Assembly: GCA_038239485.1 (NCBI GenBank)
Contig: JBBSET010000047.1
Coordinates: 1 to 30,771 of the forward strand
DNA: 30,771 nt
Origin: DASQEH01 sp038239485
Lineage (GTDB): Bacteria; Actinomycetota; Actinomycetes; Propionibacteriales; Nocardioidaceae
Direction of reading: 5' to 3'
The position numbers and the translations under genes were made by a program. Of the stretch, positions 1 to 7,726 are shown one piece after another. Below the pieces are notes generated by a model, which was not told the origin of the DNA, searched no databases, and worked only from the letters and a program-made list of their open reading frames with translations. How positions within the stretch are numbered: position 1 is the stretch's first letter; every line of letters starts with the position of its first letter.

Positions 1-107
1 ACGAGCTACCGAGCGACCCTCTTGTGGTGGCCGTGACCGAGCTCGAGCTCGGCGTGGCGCTGCCGCAACCGCTCGGCTCCGCGGACTGCGCCCGGCTCAG
101 CTCGTGA
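1..107 (+). CDS. Possible C-terminal end of an unidentified protein (partial)
   Basis: A plus-strand frame is open from base 3 to a TGA at 105-107. It encodes about 34 residues ending in ADCARLSS, and nearly all codons end in G or C. Its start lies outside the window. If real, it converges on the ABC permease and overlaps its 3' end by 11 bp. I do not recognise the peptide. The frame is short and another frame is also open here, so the call rests only on codon bias and position. Confidence 0.35.
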   Translation, partial: ELPSDPLVVAVTELELGVALPQPLGSADCARLSS

Positions 108-903
108 TGTCCTTGGTCGTGAAGTTGGCCCAGGCCGCACCCAGGAAGACCACGACGTAGACCCCCTGGAGGGCAGCTCCACGGATCACGTTGCGCCACA
201 GGATCGGGTCCCGGAAGAGGTCGACGAAGGAGAGCCAGTACCGGGTCGGGAGGTACGGCTGGAGGCCGTGGGCGGCGTCGAGCGTCAGGAGCAGTGAGGA
301 CGCGATCAGGAACGCCAGGGCCCCGAGCGTGGCGACGAGAGGGGAGTCGGTGACGGTACTCAAGAACAGCGCGAGCGCTGCCACCCCGAGCATGGAGAGC
401 GTCGCGTAGACAAGCGACAGCGCGGTCCGCCACGCCACCTGGTTCGCCGTCAGCGACGACCCGGACACGCTGGTGGCGACTGACGCATGACCGAGCAGGA
501 GCGACCCGGTGGCGTAGGCCGTGAATGCCACGATCAGCACCGCCAGCACGACGAAGGCGATCACGCTGACCAGCTTGGCGACGAGCAGCCGGGTCCTTCC
601 CACAGGGCGGATCAGGATGTAGCGAAGGGTCCCGCCCTGGGCCTCCCCGGCAATCGCGTCACCGGCCATCACGGCCACTGCGGCCGGTAGGAAGAGTGGC
701 AGCACGATCGCGATGGCGGCGAGCGGGAACAGGCTGCCGTCGGTGAGCACCGCCGACAGGAAGGCCGGGCCGGTCCCGGGTCGCGGACCGAGGCTGGTCA
801 GCGACAACAAGATCGCGACAAGAGTCGGCAGGGCGTCCAGCATCGCGATGGTGACCCATGTCCTGGGACTCAGAACGAGCTTGCGCAGCTCGACAGCGAT
901 CAC
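97..903 (-). CDS. ABC-2 type transporter permease
   Basis: A 268-residue integral membrane protein with about six hydrophobic segments (roughly residues 18-37, 57-80, 107-132, 160-185, 190-213 and 240-262). Between segments 2 and 3 it has the cytoplasmic signature of ABC-2 permeases, here GEAQGGTLRYILIRP followed by GRTRLLVAK, which contacts the ATPase. It starts at GTG 903. That codon overlaps the ATPase stop by 4 bp (GTGA), so the two are translationally coupled and should form one transporter, probably two permeases plus two ATPases. A longer upstream reading in the same frame is only the shadow of the ATPase gene. The substrate cannot be read from the sequence. Efflux of a hydrophobic compound or antibiotic, or export linked to the co-transcribed LolA-like protein, are both possible. 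Confidence 0.88.
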   Translation of the reverse strand: MIAVELRKLVLSPRTWVTIAMLDALPTLVAILLSLTSLGPRPGTGPAFLSAVLTDGSLFPLAAIAIVLPLFLPAAVAVMAGDAIAGEAQGGTLRYILIRPVGRTRLLVAKLVSVIAFVVLAVLIVAFTAYATGSLLLGHASVATSVSGSSLTANQVAWRTALSLVYATLSMLGVAALALFLSTVTDSPLVATLGALAFLIASSLLLTLDAAHGLQPYLPTRYWLSFVDLFRDPILWRNVIRGAALQGVYVVVFLGAAWANFTTKDITS

Positions 904-1808
904 GCGGTCTCCACCCGGTCGGGGCTGGCACCGGTGGCGTCGAGCACGATCTCCTCGAGGTTGCGCTGCTCTGGTGCCAGGCCCTCCACGCGGACGCCGG
1001 CCCTGACCAGATCCGCGTTCAGCGCCGACGCATCGGCCGCCATGACCGACAGGCCAGCATCGTCGTACCAGGAGACCCGGTCGCCGAGCATGGCGCGCGC
1101 CCGGGCGACGTCGGGCGTGCGGACCACCAGCCGGCCGCTGGGTGCGAGCAGGGTATCGAGGTCCTCCTCGAGAACGATCCGGCCGCGGTCGAGCACTCCG
1201 ACCCGGCTGCACAGCTGCTCCACCTCGGCCAGCAGGTGGCTGGACAAGAAGATGGTGGTTCCCTTCGCGTGGAGGGTGCGCAGCAGCTCGCGGATCTCCC
1301 GGATCCCCTGCGGGTCGAGGCCGTTGGTCGGCTCGTCGAGGATGAGGAGGGCCGGCTGGCGAAGGAGCGCGGCGGCCAGCCCGAGGCGCTGCTTCATGCC
1401 GAGGGAGTACGCCTTGACGGGTCGTGCGCCTACCCCGGCGAGCCCGACCTGCTCGAGCACCTCGTCGATGCGCTGCCGCCTGTCACGCCTGTCGCCGCCC
1501 GCTCCCATCGAGTCGACGAGGGACAGGTGGCGGCGGCCGGAGAGATGCCGGTACGCCGACGGGCCCTCGACCAGCGCACCCACTCGCGGAAGGACCGACG
1601 AGGCGGCTGCCGGCATCGGCTTGCCTAGCAGCTCGATCGTCCCCGACGTGGCGAGCACGAGCCCCAGTAGCATGCGGACCGTCGTGGTCTTCCCCGAGCC
1701 GTTGGCGCCGAGGAAGCCGTAGATGTCCCCGGCCCGGACGTCGAGGTCGATGCCGTCCACCGCGAGAAGCGGTCCGAATCGCTTGGTGAGCGACGACGTC
1801 GAGATCAT
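900..1808 (-). CDS. ABC transporter ATP-binding protein
   Basis: A 302-residue cytoplasmic ATPase of the ABC-2 drug/antibiotic export class. Visible motifs are Walker A GANGSGKTT near residues 35-43, signature YSLGMKQRLGLA (the SxGMKQR variant usual in this class), Walker B LLILDEPTNGLD and the H-loop FLSSHLL. After the nucleotide-binding domain comes an extra C-terminal domain of about 85 residues, common in this family. The start is ATG 1808, which overlaps the stop of the upstream LolA-like gene by 4 bp (ATGA); its own stop overlaps the permease start by 4 bp. Three genes are therefore translated as one coupled unit. Energising the partner permease is secure from the motifs; the cargo is unknown. 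Confidence 0.92.
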   Translation of the reverse strand: MISTSSLTKRFGPLLAVDGIDLDVRAGDIYGFLGANGSGKTTTVRMLLGLVLATSGTIELLGKPMPAAASSVLPRVGALVEGPSAYRHLSGRRHLSLVDSMGAGGDRRDRRQRIDEVLEQVGLAGVGARPVKAYSLGMKQRLGLAAALLRQPALLILDEPTNGLDPQGIREIRELLRTLHAKGTTIFLSSHLLAEVEQLCSRVGVLDRGRIVLEEDLDTLLAPSGRLVVRTPDVARARAMLGDRVSWYDDAGLSVMAADASALNADLVRAGVRVEGLAPEQRNLEEIVLDATGASPDRVETA

Positions 1809-2932
1809 GAGGGGCTCCGGGGGCCGCCGAGTCGTCCGCCGGTGCGGAGGAGTGGTGCGTGAGTCGACAGCTCGGCGGATGCCCTGGCGAGGGTCTTGGC
1901 CGTGACTGTTCCCGCCAGCAGCCAGGCATTGCCCTGGTACACCGGGCCGGTGAGCCGCAGGTTGAGCAGCCCCACGCTCAACGCGGTGCCGTTGCCATCG
2001 GCGGTGGAGCCGGGCGTCAGCTGCAGCTGCTTGCGGAGCGGGTCCGCCGCGGGTTCCCAGAGCGGTATGGCGATGATCTGGGAGAGCCCGCTGCCGTACA
2101 GACCAACAGCCCCGTAACCGGTGGTGTGATGCATGATGCCGAGCAGGCGGTCGGGGGCCCGAAGGGGTGAGTACCGATTGGCGGCCGCCGCCAGGTCGGC
2201 CACGTCGTCGAACCGCTGCTCTGCGCCCGGCGGGAGGGTGAACCGCGTGACGGCCGACGGTGGCATCGCGACGGTGACGTCGACGAAGGTGGTCGTCAGT
2301 GCCGCCGCCGCTGACCCCTTGCCGAAGATGTCCACGCGGAGCGGCAGACCGCTTCGCGGTTCGACCCACACGTCGACATGGTCGATGGAGGAGCGGTCAT
2401 CGTGGGGACGCAGTCGCAGCCCGGGGGCGACGACACCGGCGATCCGCTGCGTGCTGAGTCTGCTCACGTCGCCGGGGCTCGCGCCGGACAGGACCCGAAG
2501 CGCGAGCGTCGGCGGCAGCAGGTCGGAGGCTCGAGGGAGGCGGACCGAGGCGTCCGGCGTCACGGTGGCGCGGTCGGACTCGTAGTTCCAGGTCGTCGTG
2601 CCGTTGGCGTCCTGGAACAGATCGGACTCACCAGTGGTCGTCAGGTCGTCCACCCGCCAGTCCTGGGGCCCGCGCCACCACACGCGCATGGTCGTGCGCC
2701 CGCCCAGGAGGTCGGCGACATTGCTGAACTGGTTCGACAGTGGGAGCCCGAGGTCGCCCTCGGACTCGACCTGACCTGAGTAGGCCACCGAGCCGGACGA
2801 CTGGGCCTCGGCGAGCAGGTCCGCAGCGCTGATCGCGACGGCGCGCACGGGCAGCAGCCGGATGGTGATGGGCAGCGCCACCAGCATGACCACGCCGAGG
2901 GCGACGATGCACCATCGGCGCGTTTGAGTCAT
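1805..2932 (-). CDS. LolA-like/RseB-like membrane-anchored exported protein
   Basis: A 375-residue protein with a short basic N-terminus and one hydrophobic segment (about residues 9-30). There is no lipobox cysteine, so it is probably held by an uncleaved anchor with its bulk outside the membrane. The body has alternating beta-type segments (for example VDVWVEPRSGLPLRVDIF) typical of the LolA/RseB/DUF2092 fold found in many actinobacteria, where its role is unknown. It is first in an operon with an ABC ATPase and permease, overlapping the ATPase by 4 bp. I infer that it binds a lipid or lipopeptide handled by that transporter, or senses envelope state for it. The start is ATG 2932, supported by a TACGCT -10 hexamer 5 nt upstream and no Shine-Dalgarno sequence. 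The family assignment is from overall pattern, without catalytic residues to check. Confidence 0.72.
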   Translation of the reverse strand: MTQTRRWCIVALGVVMLVALPITIRLLPVRAVAISAADLLAEAQSSGSVAYSGQVESEGDLGLPLSNQFSNVADLLGGRTTMRVWWRGPQDWRVDDLTTTGESDLFQDANGTTTWNYESDRATVTPDASVRLPRASDLLPPTLALRVLSGASPGDVSRLSTQRIAGVVAPGLRLRPHDDRSSIDHVDVWVEPRSGLPLRVDIFGKGSAAAALTTTFVDVTVAMPPSAVTRFTLPPGAEQRFDDVADLAAAANRYSPLRAPDRLLGIMHHTTGYGAVGLYGSGLSQIIAIPLWEPAADPLRKQLQLTPGSTADGNGTALSVGLLNLRLTGPVYQGNAWLLAGTVTAKTLARASAELSTHAPLLRTGGRLGGPRSPS

Positions 2933-2937
2933 GGTTC

Positions 2938-2943
2938 AGCGTA
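2938..2943 (-). promoter_or_regulatory. -10 hexamer TACGCT, leaderless start of the LolA-ABC operon
   Basis: Reading the minus strand, TACGCT is followed by 5 nt and then the ATG at 2932. No Shine-Dalgarno sequence lies between them. Transcription would begin at or within a base or two of the start codon. I see no convincing -35. Confidence 0.5.
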
Positions 2944-3052
2944 CGTCGACGTCTGGAGACCACGTCCGGACCCCCGATGGCCGTGTGGGCGGGGAAGCGA
3001 CAGTCGATGAGCTGACGACCTGCTGACGGCCGGATCCGGCCAACACACGACA

Positions 3053-3082
3053 ATGGCGGCCACCCCATCGGGTGACCGCCAT
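3053..3082 (-). terminator. Hairpin downstream of the DUF7455 gene
   Basis: The 12-base arms 3053-3064 and 3071-3082 pair around a 6-base loop. On the minus-strand transcript the single imperfect position is a G-U pair, while on the plus strand it is a C-A mismatch, so the hairpin fits the minus strand better. It lies 31 bp past the DUF7455 stop and before the LolA operon promoter. No U-tract follows, as is common in high-GC actinobacteria. Confidence 0.6.
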
Positions 3083-3113
3083 CGTGAGACTGGGCTGTAT
3101 CGGCGTGTACGCC

Positions 3114-3341
3114 TCAGTGGTCGTCCACCGGCGCGGGGGGAGGCGTGACCAGGCGACCGGTCTCGTCCTGGACGGAGGCCGCAACCTGCTGGATCTTCTC
3201 GGCGTGCTCGCGGGCATGGTGGGCGCAGAACATGAGCTCGCCGCCGCTGGAAAGCTCGACGCGTACGTAGGCCTGGGCCCCGCACCGGTCACAGCGATCA
3301 AGAGCGGTGAAGCGTGGACTGGGTGCGACTGCTGTTGTCAC
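3114..3341 (-). CDS. Small zinc-ribbon-like protein, DUF7455 family
   Basis: A 75-residue protein with four likely metal ligands, C17-x2-C20 and C39-x2-H42, in the context DRCDRCGAQAY and MFCAHHAREH. The rest is a beta hairpin and a short helix, followed by a proline-rich tail. The family is small, actinobacterial, of unknown function and, from memory, often sits beside a type II topoisomerase gene. The start is GTG 3341; on the minus strand an AGAGAGGG Shine-Dalgarno-like sequence lies 6-8 nt upstream. It is divergent from parE with 348 bp between the starts and is followed by a hairpin. Zinc binding is inferred from the ligand spacing only. Confidence 0.8.
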   Translation of the reverse strand: MTTAVAPSPRFTALDRCDRCGAQAYVRVELSSGGELMFCAHHAREHAEKIQQVAASVQDETGRLVTPPPAPVDDH

Positions 3342-3689
3342 GTGTGGCCCTCTCTACTGCCCATCGGACAGTCTGATCATGTAGGTCAACGTCTCCAACA
3401 AGAACATCACATCATGAAGGATCATTCCCCCGCGCGCCCCACCTGCGCTGCTGAGACTTCGCGGTACTCCAACTATCGCTCATCGTGGACCTTCAACGGT
3501 GCCATTCCGGGGACGTGAATCCAAATTGTTGTCCACGTCGTGCCACATCTCACCTGAGCGGGCGGCCACGGCGCGGATGTCCTCATCTCGTCGGCGCCGC
3601 CGGGTATCGTGACGAGCACGGGATTGAGGACTGTTTCAAGACCTCGGACCTCAGCGCATCGGCCGACGGTGCATCGGCGAAGGAGGACC
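3342..3689. other. 348-bp divergent intergenic region between DUF7455 and parE
   Basis: It contains no credible gene. Its DUF7455-proximal half is clearly more AT-rich than the rest of the window and probably carries both promoters. It holds a possible parE -10 (TATCGT, 3605-3610) and, just before parE, AAGGAGG at 3680-3686. A 6-bp inverted repeat GACGTG/CACGTC (3512-3517 and 3534-3539) spans 16 bp of AT-rich sequence and could be an operator. I found no riboswitch or RNA gene signature. Confidence 0.5.
3605..3610 (+). promoter_or_regulatory. Possible -10 hexamer of parE
   Basis: TATCGT fits the TANNNT consensus and would give a leader of roughly 73 nt ending in a strong Shine-Dalgarno sequence before GTG 3690. 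No good -35 is visible at 17-18 bp. Confidence 0.3.
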
Positions 3690-5768
3690 GTGGCGACGCG
3701 TGCAGCCGCAGCCGATGCCTCGTACAACGCGCGGCATCTACTGGTCCTCGAGGGTCTCGACGCCGTCCGCAAACGGCCCGGCATGTACATCGGGTCGAGC
3801 GACACCCGCGGGCTGATGCACTGTGTGTGGGAGGTCATCGACAACGGCGTCGACGAGGCACTGGCCGGATCGTGCAGCGCCATCGACGTCTTCCTGCACT
3901 GCGACGGATCGGTGGAGGTCCGAGACGACGGCCGGGGGATACCGGTCGACATCGAGCCGAAGACCGGGCTCAGCGGCGTCGAGGTCGTCTACACCCGCCT
4001 GCACGCCGGCGGGAAGTTCGGTGGCGGGTCGTACGTCGCGACCGGCGGCCTGCATGGCGTGGGAGCGTCGGTGGTCAACGCGCTCTCGAGCCGGCTCGAC
4101 GTCGAGGTCGACCGCCACGGCACCACCCACGCCATGTCGTTCCGGCGCGGGGTTCCCGGCAGGTTCGCCGGGCCGGGCCCTGAGGCACCGTTCACGCCCG
4201 CGTCGGGGCTGACCTCGGCGGGCCGGGTCAAGCGAACAGTGACCGGCACCCGGGTCAGGTTCTGGCCGGACCGACAGGTCTTCACCAGGGATGCGACGTT
4301 CTCCTACGACGAGCTCGTCACCCGGGCGCGGCAGACGTCGTTCCTCGTCCCCGGACTGGCGCTGTCCATCCGCGACGAGCGGGCCGACGACGTGGTCGAG
4401 TCCCGTTTCCACCACGAGGGTGGGATCGCCGAGTTCTGCGAGTTCCTCGCCACCGATGAGCCTGTGACCGACGTGCTCCGCCTGCAGGGGACAGACACCT
4501 TCATCGAGACCGTCCCGCTGCTCGACGACGCCGGACAGATGACTCCGCAGGATGTCGAGCGTGAGCTGGCCGTCGACGTGGCGCTGCGGTGGGGGACCGG
4601 CTACGACACCGAGCTACGGTCGTTCGTCAACGTCATCGCGACCCCTAAGGGCGGGACGCATGTCTCCGGTTTCGACCGGGCGCTCACCCGTTCGTTCAAC
4701 GAGGTGCTGCGGCAGACCCGGCGCTTGAAGGCCGGAGAGTCCGACGTGACCAAGGACGACATCCTCGAAGGGCTCACGGCGATCGTGACCGTGCGGCTGG
4801 CGGAGCCGCAGTTCGAGGGGCAGACCAAGGAGGTGCTGGGGACCCCGGCGGCCTCGCGCATCGTCACGAAGGTCGTCAGCGCCGAGATCATGTCGTTCCT
4901 GACGTCGACGAGGAGTGCCGACAAGGCCAGGGCGCGCGCCGTGTTGGAGAAAGTGGTCAGTGCCGCCCGCACCCGGCTGGCCGCCCGCCAGCAGCGCGAC
5001 ACCCAGCGACGCAAGAACGCCCTCGAGTCGAGCGCCCTGCCCGCCAAGCTCGCGGACTGCCGCAGCAACGACGTCGAGCGCAGCGAGCTGTTCATCGTCG
5101 AGGGCGACTCCGCGCTCGGCACCGCGAAGCTGGCCCGCGACTCCGAGTACCAGGCGCTGCTGCCGATCCGGGGCAAGATCCTCAACACCCAGAAGAAGTC
5201 GTCCGGTGAGATGCTTCAGAACGCCGAGTGTGCGTCGATCATCCAAGTGGTGGGGGCCGGCAGTGGGCGCACGTTCGACATCGACCAGGCGCGCTACGGA
5301 AAGATCATCTTCATGGCCGACGCCGACACCGACGGCGCCCACATCCGATGCCTGCTGGCGACGCTCTTCCACAAGCATATGCGCGACCTGTTGACGCATG
5401 GCCGGATCTACTCGGCGGTGCCCCCCCTCCATCGGGTCGAGCTGTCGAACCCCAAGAAGGGGATGGAGAGGTACCTGTACACCTACAGTGACGACGAGCT
5501 ACAGCGACGGCTCGCGGAGCTGACCAAGAAGGGCGTCCGCTGGAAGGACCCGATTCAGCGCTACAAGGGCCTCGGTGAGATGGACGCGCACCAGCTGGCC
5601 GAGACCACGATGGATCCACGGCACCGAACGCTGCGGCGGATCACCATCGACGACGGCGAGGGCGCCGAGGAGGTCTTCGAGCTGCTGATGGGCAACGACG
5701 TCGCCCCTCGCAAGGAGTTCATCGTCCAGGGCGCCTACGAGCTCGACCCTGAGGCCATCGACGCATGA
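3690..5768 (+). CDS. parE: DNA topoisomerase IV subunit B (GyrB-like ATPase)
   Basis: A 692-residue type IIA topoisomerase ATPase subunit that, with ParC, decatenates and relaxes DNA. The GHKL ATPase region shows EVIDNGVDEALAG (E48, N52), the DGRGIPVD loop and GLHGVGASVVNAL. The TOPRIM domain shows VEGDSALG (E471) and the metal-binding DADTDG (D544, D546, D548), and the end has the conserved RYKGLGEMD. The start is GTG 3690, three bases after AAGGAGG. The spacing is tight, and in-frame GTG 3669 is an alternative, but the first conserved residues follow soon after 3690. It is called ParE rather than GyrB because the partner gene 2.7 kb away lacks a GyrA box and this pair sits in the conserved parE/parC region of actinobacteria. 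Confidence 0.93.
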   Translation: MATRAAAADASYNARHLLVLEGLDAVRKRPGMYIGSSDTRGLMHCVWEVIDNGVDEALAGSCSAIDVFLHCDGSVEVRDDGRGIPVDIEPKTGLSGVEVVYTRLHAGGKFGGGSYVATGGLHGVGASVVNALSSRLDVEVDRHGTTHAMSFRRGVPGRFAGPGPEAPFTPASGLTSAGRVKRTVTGTRVRFWPDRQVFTRDATFSYDELVTRARQTSFLVPGLALSIRDERADDVVESRFHHEGGIAEFCEFLATDEPVTDVLRLQGTDTFIETVPLLDDAGQMTPQDVERELAVDVALRWGTGYDTELRSFVNVIATPKGGTHVSGFDRALTRSFNEVLRQTRRLKAGESDVTKDDILEGLTAIVTVRLAEPQFEGQTKEVLGTPAASRIVTKVVSAEIMSFLTSTRSADKARARAVLEKVVSAARTRLAARQQRDTQRRKNALESSALPAKLADCRSNDVERSELFIVEGDSALGTAKLARDSEYQALLPIRGKILNTQKKSSGEMLQNAECASIIQVVGAGSGRTFDIDQARYGKIIFMADADTDGAHIRCLLATLFHKHMRDLLTHGRIYSAVPPLHRVELSNPKKGMERYLYTYSDDELQRRLAELTKKGVRWKDPIQRYKGLGEMDAHQLAETTMDPRHRTLRRITIDDGEGAEEVFELLMGNDVAPRKEFIVQGAYELDPEAIDA

Positions 5769-5910
5769 GGCTGCGGTGTCTCGCCGCATTTGCGTCAGCC
5801 CTAGCGCGTCCGCAGCTGCGGCGGTTGCTGATGCGCTCGCCGCGCCCGGTCTCGCCGTCGTCTTCCTGCTGACCGGCCCCGGACCGTTGGGTGCACGTGA
5901 GCGCGCCGAG

Positions 5911-7716
5911 CTAGCCGATGCTGCTGACCGCGCTCCCGTCATCGGCTGAGGCATCGGGTGGAGTACCGTCGCCGAGGCCGGCTTGGCCGGCGCAGCCCGC
6001 GCGGAGAAGGACAGCCGCCGCCAGAGCCGCCACCAAGGCTGCCACGGCGGCACCCCAGAAGATGGCGTGGATCTGAGCGACACCGGCCCGCTCGAGCTCG
6101 GTGAGGTAGGCCTGGCAGATCTTGGTGGAGCCGCAGATGTGCTCGACCGAAGGTGTGGTCGCCGAGACTGCATAGAAGCGGCGCAGGCCGATCGTCGTCA
6201 GCGCCGAGATGCCGACGAGCATCCCGACCATCCTGGCGACGACGACGAAAGCGGAGGCCAGACCGTGGACGCCGGGCCGGGTGGCTCCGAGGACGGCGGC
6301 GTTGACCGGCGCGATGGACAGGCCGAAGCCGAATCCACAGAGCACGAGCGGAACCGTGGCCGAGGCGTGGTCGAGCGTGTGCAGCCCCCACTGCGCCATC
6401 CACACGAACCCACCAGCGGCAACAGCCATCCCGGCTCCGGCCAGCAGTCCGATCGGGAGGTGCCGGGTCAGATAGCCTCCGAGCAGCGCCCCGAGCGGCA
6501 GCGCCGCGAGCAGCCGGACGAGCACGAGGGCGGCCCCAAGCTGCGAGTCCTGGTAGGTCGTGATCCGCGCGAAGATCGGGATGTCGACGAGGGCCGCGAT
6601 CAGCGACGAGCCGACGAAGAAGCTGACCAGCACAGCACCCCAGGCGGGTGTCGCGCTCAGCGACCTTCGTGGTACGAGGGGCTGCTTGGCTCGCCGCTGC
6701 CTGAGCACGAAGAGCGTGGCCGCGAGTGCGCTTGCGGCCAGGAACCAGGCACCGAGCGGCGAGAAGACCTGAATCTCCGGGTTGGCCGTCGCGAAGGCGA
6801 GCACGACGCCGGCCAGAGCCAACCCCAACAGCGCTGCGCCGACGAGGTCTGCCGAACGGCGGATCTCGCGGAACGCCGACAGAGTGACCAGGGGGCGGCG
6901 CGCGCGCAACTGGCGGACGATGAACGTCACGATGAGCAGGTAGCAGGACGCCGCCATCGGCGTCGTCCAACGCGAGTCGCCCAGGTAGGGGATGAAGGCG
7001 AGACCGGTGGTCAGGCCGCGGGTGAGGCGCTCGGGAGCAGTGAGGACGAGGGCGAGAGCGACGACCGCGCCTGCCAGGGCGACCGCCCCGACGACGTCGG
7101 GGACCCCCCGCTGATCCTGAGCGTCACTGTGCGGTCGCCGTGCCGTCACGATGAGGGCAGCCGCGAGGGCGAGGCCGGCTGTCAGGTTCAGCCAGAAGAT
7201 TGTCCGCCACGTCGAGTGCGCGAGCACGATCGCGCCGTACAGCGGCCCGACGACACTGCCCAGCTCTTGGACGGCGGCTACGACCCCCAGCGGCAGGCCG
7301 CGATCGTTGACGGCCCAGATATCCGCGACCAGGGCCAGCGTGGTCGGTACCAGGCCGCCGCCGCCGACGCCTTGGAGGAACCGTCCGAGGACCATCGTGG
7401 TCAGGTCGTACGACGCGGCTGTGACCAGCGAGCCGATCGAGAAGACGACGAGCGAGCCCACCAGGACGGGGACCCGGCCGCGAAGGTCGGCGATCCGGCC
7501 GATCAGGGGCAGCATCGCGACGTAGCCGAGCAGGAACCCGGACACGATCGGCGCCGCGCGCTGCAGCTGGTCGATGCTCAGCCCGACGGAGCCCATCATG
7601 TCCGGCAGCGCGAGGACGACGACGTAGGTGTCCGCCGCCGCAAACCCGACGGCGATCGCGGCGATGACGAGCAGCGCCCGCGGCGCGCGGGTGGCGCCGC
7701 CGGCGGTCGTGGTCAC
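5911..7716 (-). CDS. MFS exporter of the DHA2/14-TM type, P55-like
   Basis: A 601-residue multispanning transporter with about 14 hydrophobic segments. The MFS motif A is clear between segments 2 and 3 (GRIADLRGR, residues 73-81). A glycine-rich helix with GRFLQGVGGGGLVPTT is the motif C-like region of segment 5. An extra-membrane loop near CGSTKICQAYLTELE carries two cysteines. It begins at GTG 7716, 10 bp after the stop of an LprG-like lipoprotein. That order matches the mycobacterial lprG-Rv1410c (P55) operon, where the pair moves triacylglycerides and glycolipids to the outer envelope. Homology to P55 is inferred from context plus family type. A longer same-frame extension upstream is antisense shadow of the lipoprotein gene. 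The 3' end converges on parE. Confidence 0.85.
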   Translation of the reverse strand: MTTTAGGATRAPRALLVIAAIAVGFAAADTYVVVLALPDMMGSVGLSIDQLQRAAPIVSGFLLGYVAMLPLIGRIADLRGRVPVLVGSLVVFSIGSLVTAASYDLTTMVLGRFLQGVGGGGLVPTTLALVADIWAVNDRGLPLGVVAAVQELGSVVGPLYGAIVLAHSTWRTIFWLNLTAGLALAAALIVTARRPHSDAQDQRGVPDVVGAVALAGAVVALALVLTAPERLTRGLTTGLAFIPYLGDSRWTTPMAASCYLLIVTFIVRQLRARRPLVTLSAFREIRRSADLVGAALLGLALAGVVLAFATANPEIQVFSPLGAWFLAASALAATLFVLRQRRAKQPLVPRRSLSATPAWGAVLVSFFVGSSLIAALVDIPIFARITTYQDSQLGAALVLVRLLAALPLGALLGGYLTRHLPIGLLAGAGMAVAAGGFVWMAQWGLHTLDHASATVPLVLCGFGFGLSIAPVNAAVLGATRPGVHGLASAFVVVARMVGMLVGISALTTIGLRRFYAVSATTPSVEHICGSTKICQAYLTELERAGVAQIHAIFWGAAVAALVAALAAAVLLRAGCAGQAGLGDGTPPDASADDGSAVSSIG

Positions 7717-7726
7717 GGCGACGCGC

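Noticed and set aside
900..2369. A long N-terminal extension of the ABC ATPase
   Set aside because: The extra residues are the frame-shifted shadow of the LolA-like gene. ATG 1808 overlaps that gene's stop and precedes the conserved start of the ATPase.
3028..3041. Perfect 14-bp palindrome GGCCGGATCCGGCC
   Set aside because: It has no loop, so it makes a poor hairpin, and it consists of overlapping common GC-rich motifs including a BamHI site. No regulator is suggested by context.
5810..5821. Palindrome CCGCAGCTGCGG between parE and the MFS gene, as a terminator
   Set aside because: It has no loop and no following T-tract; a 12-bp GC-rich palindrome is not surprising here.
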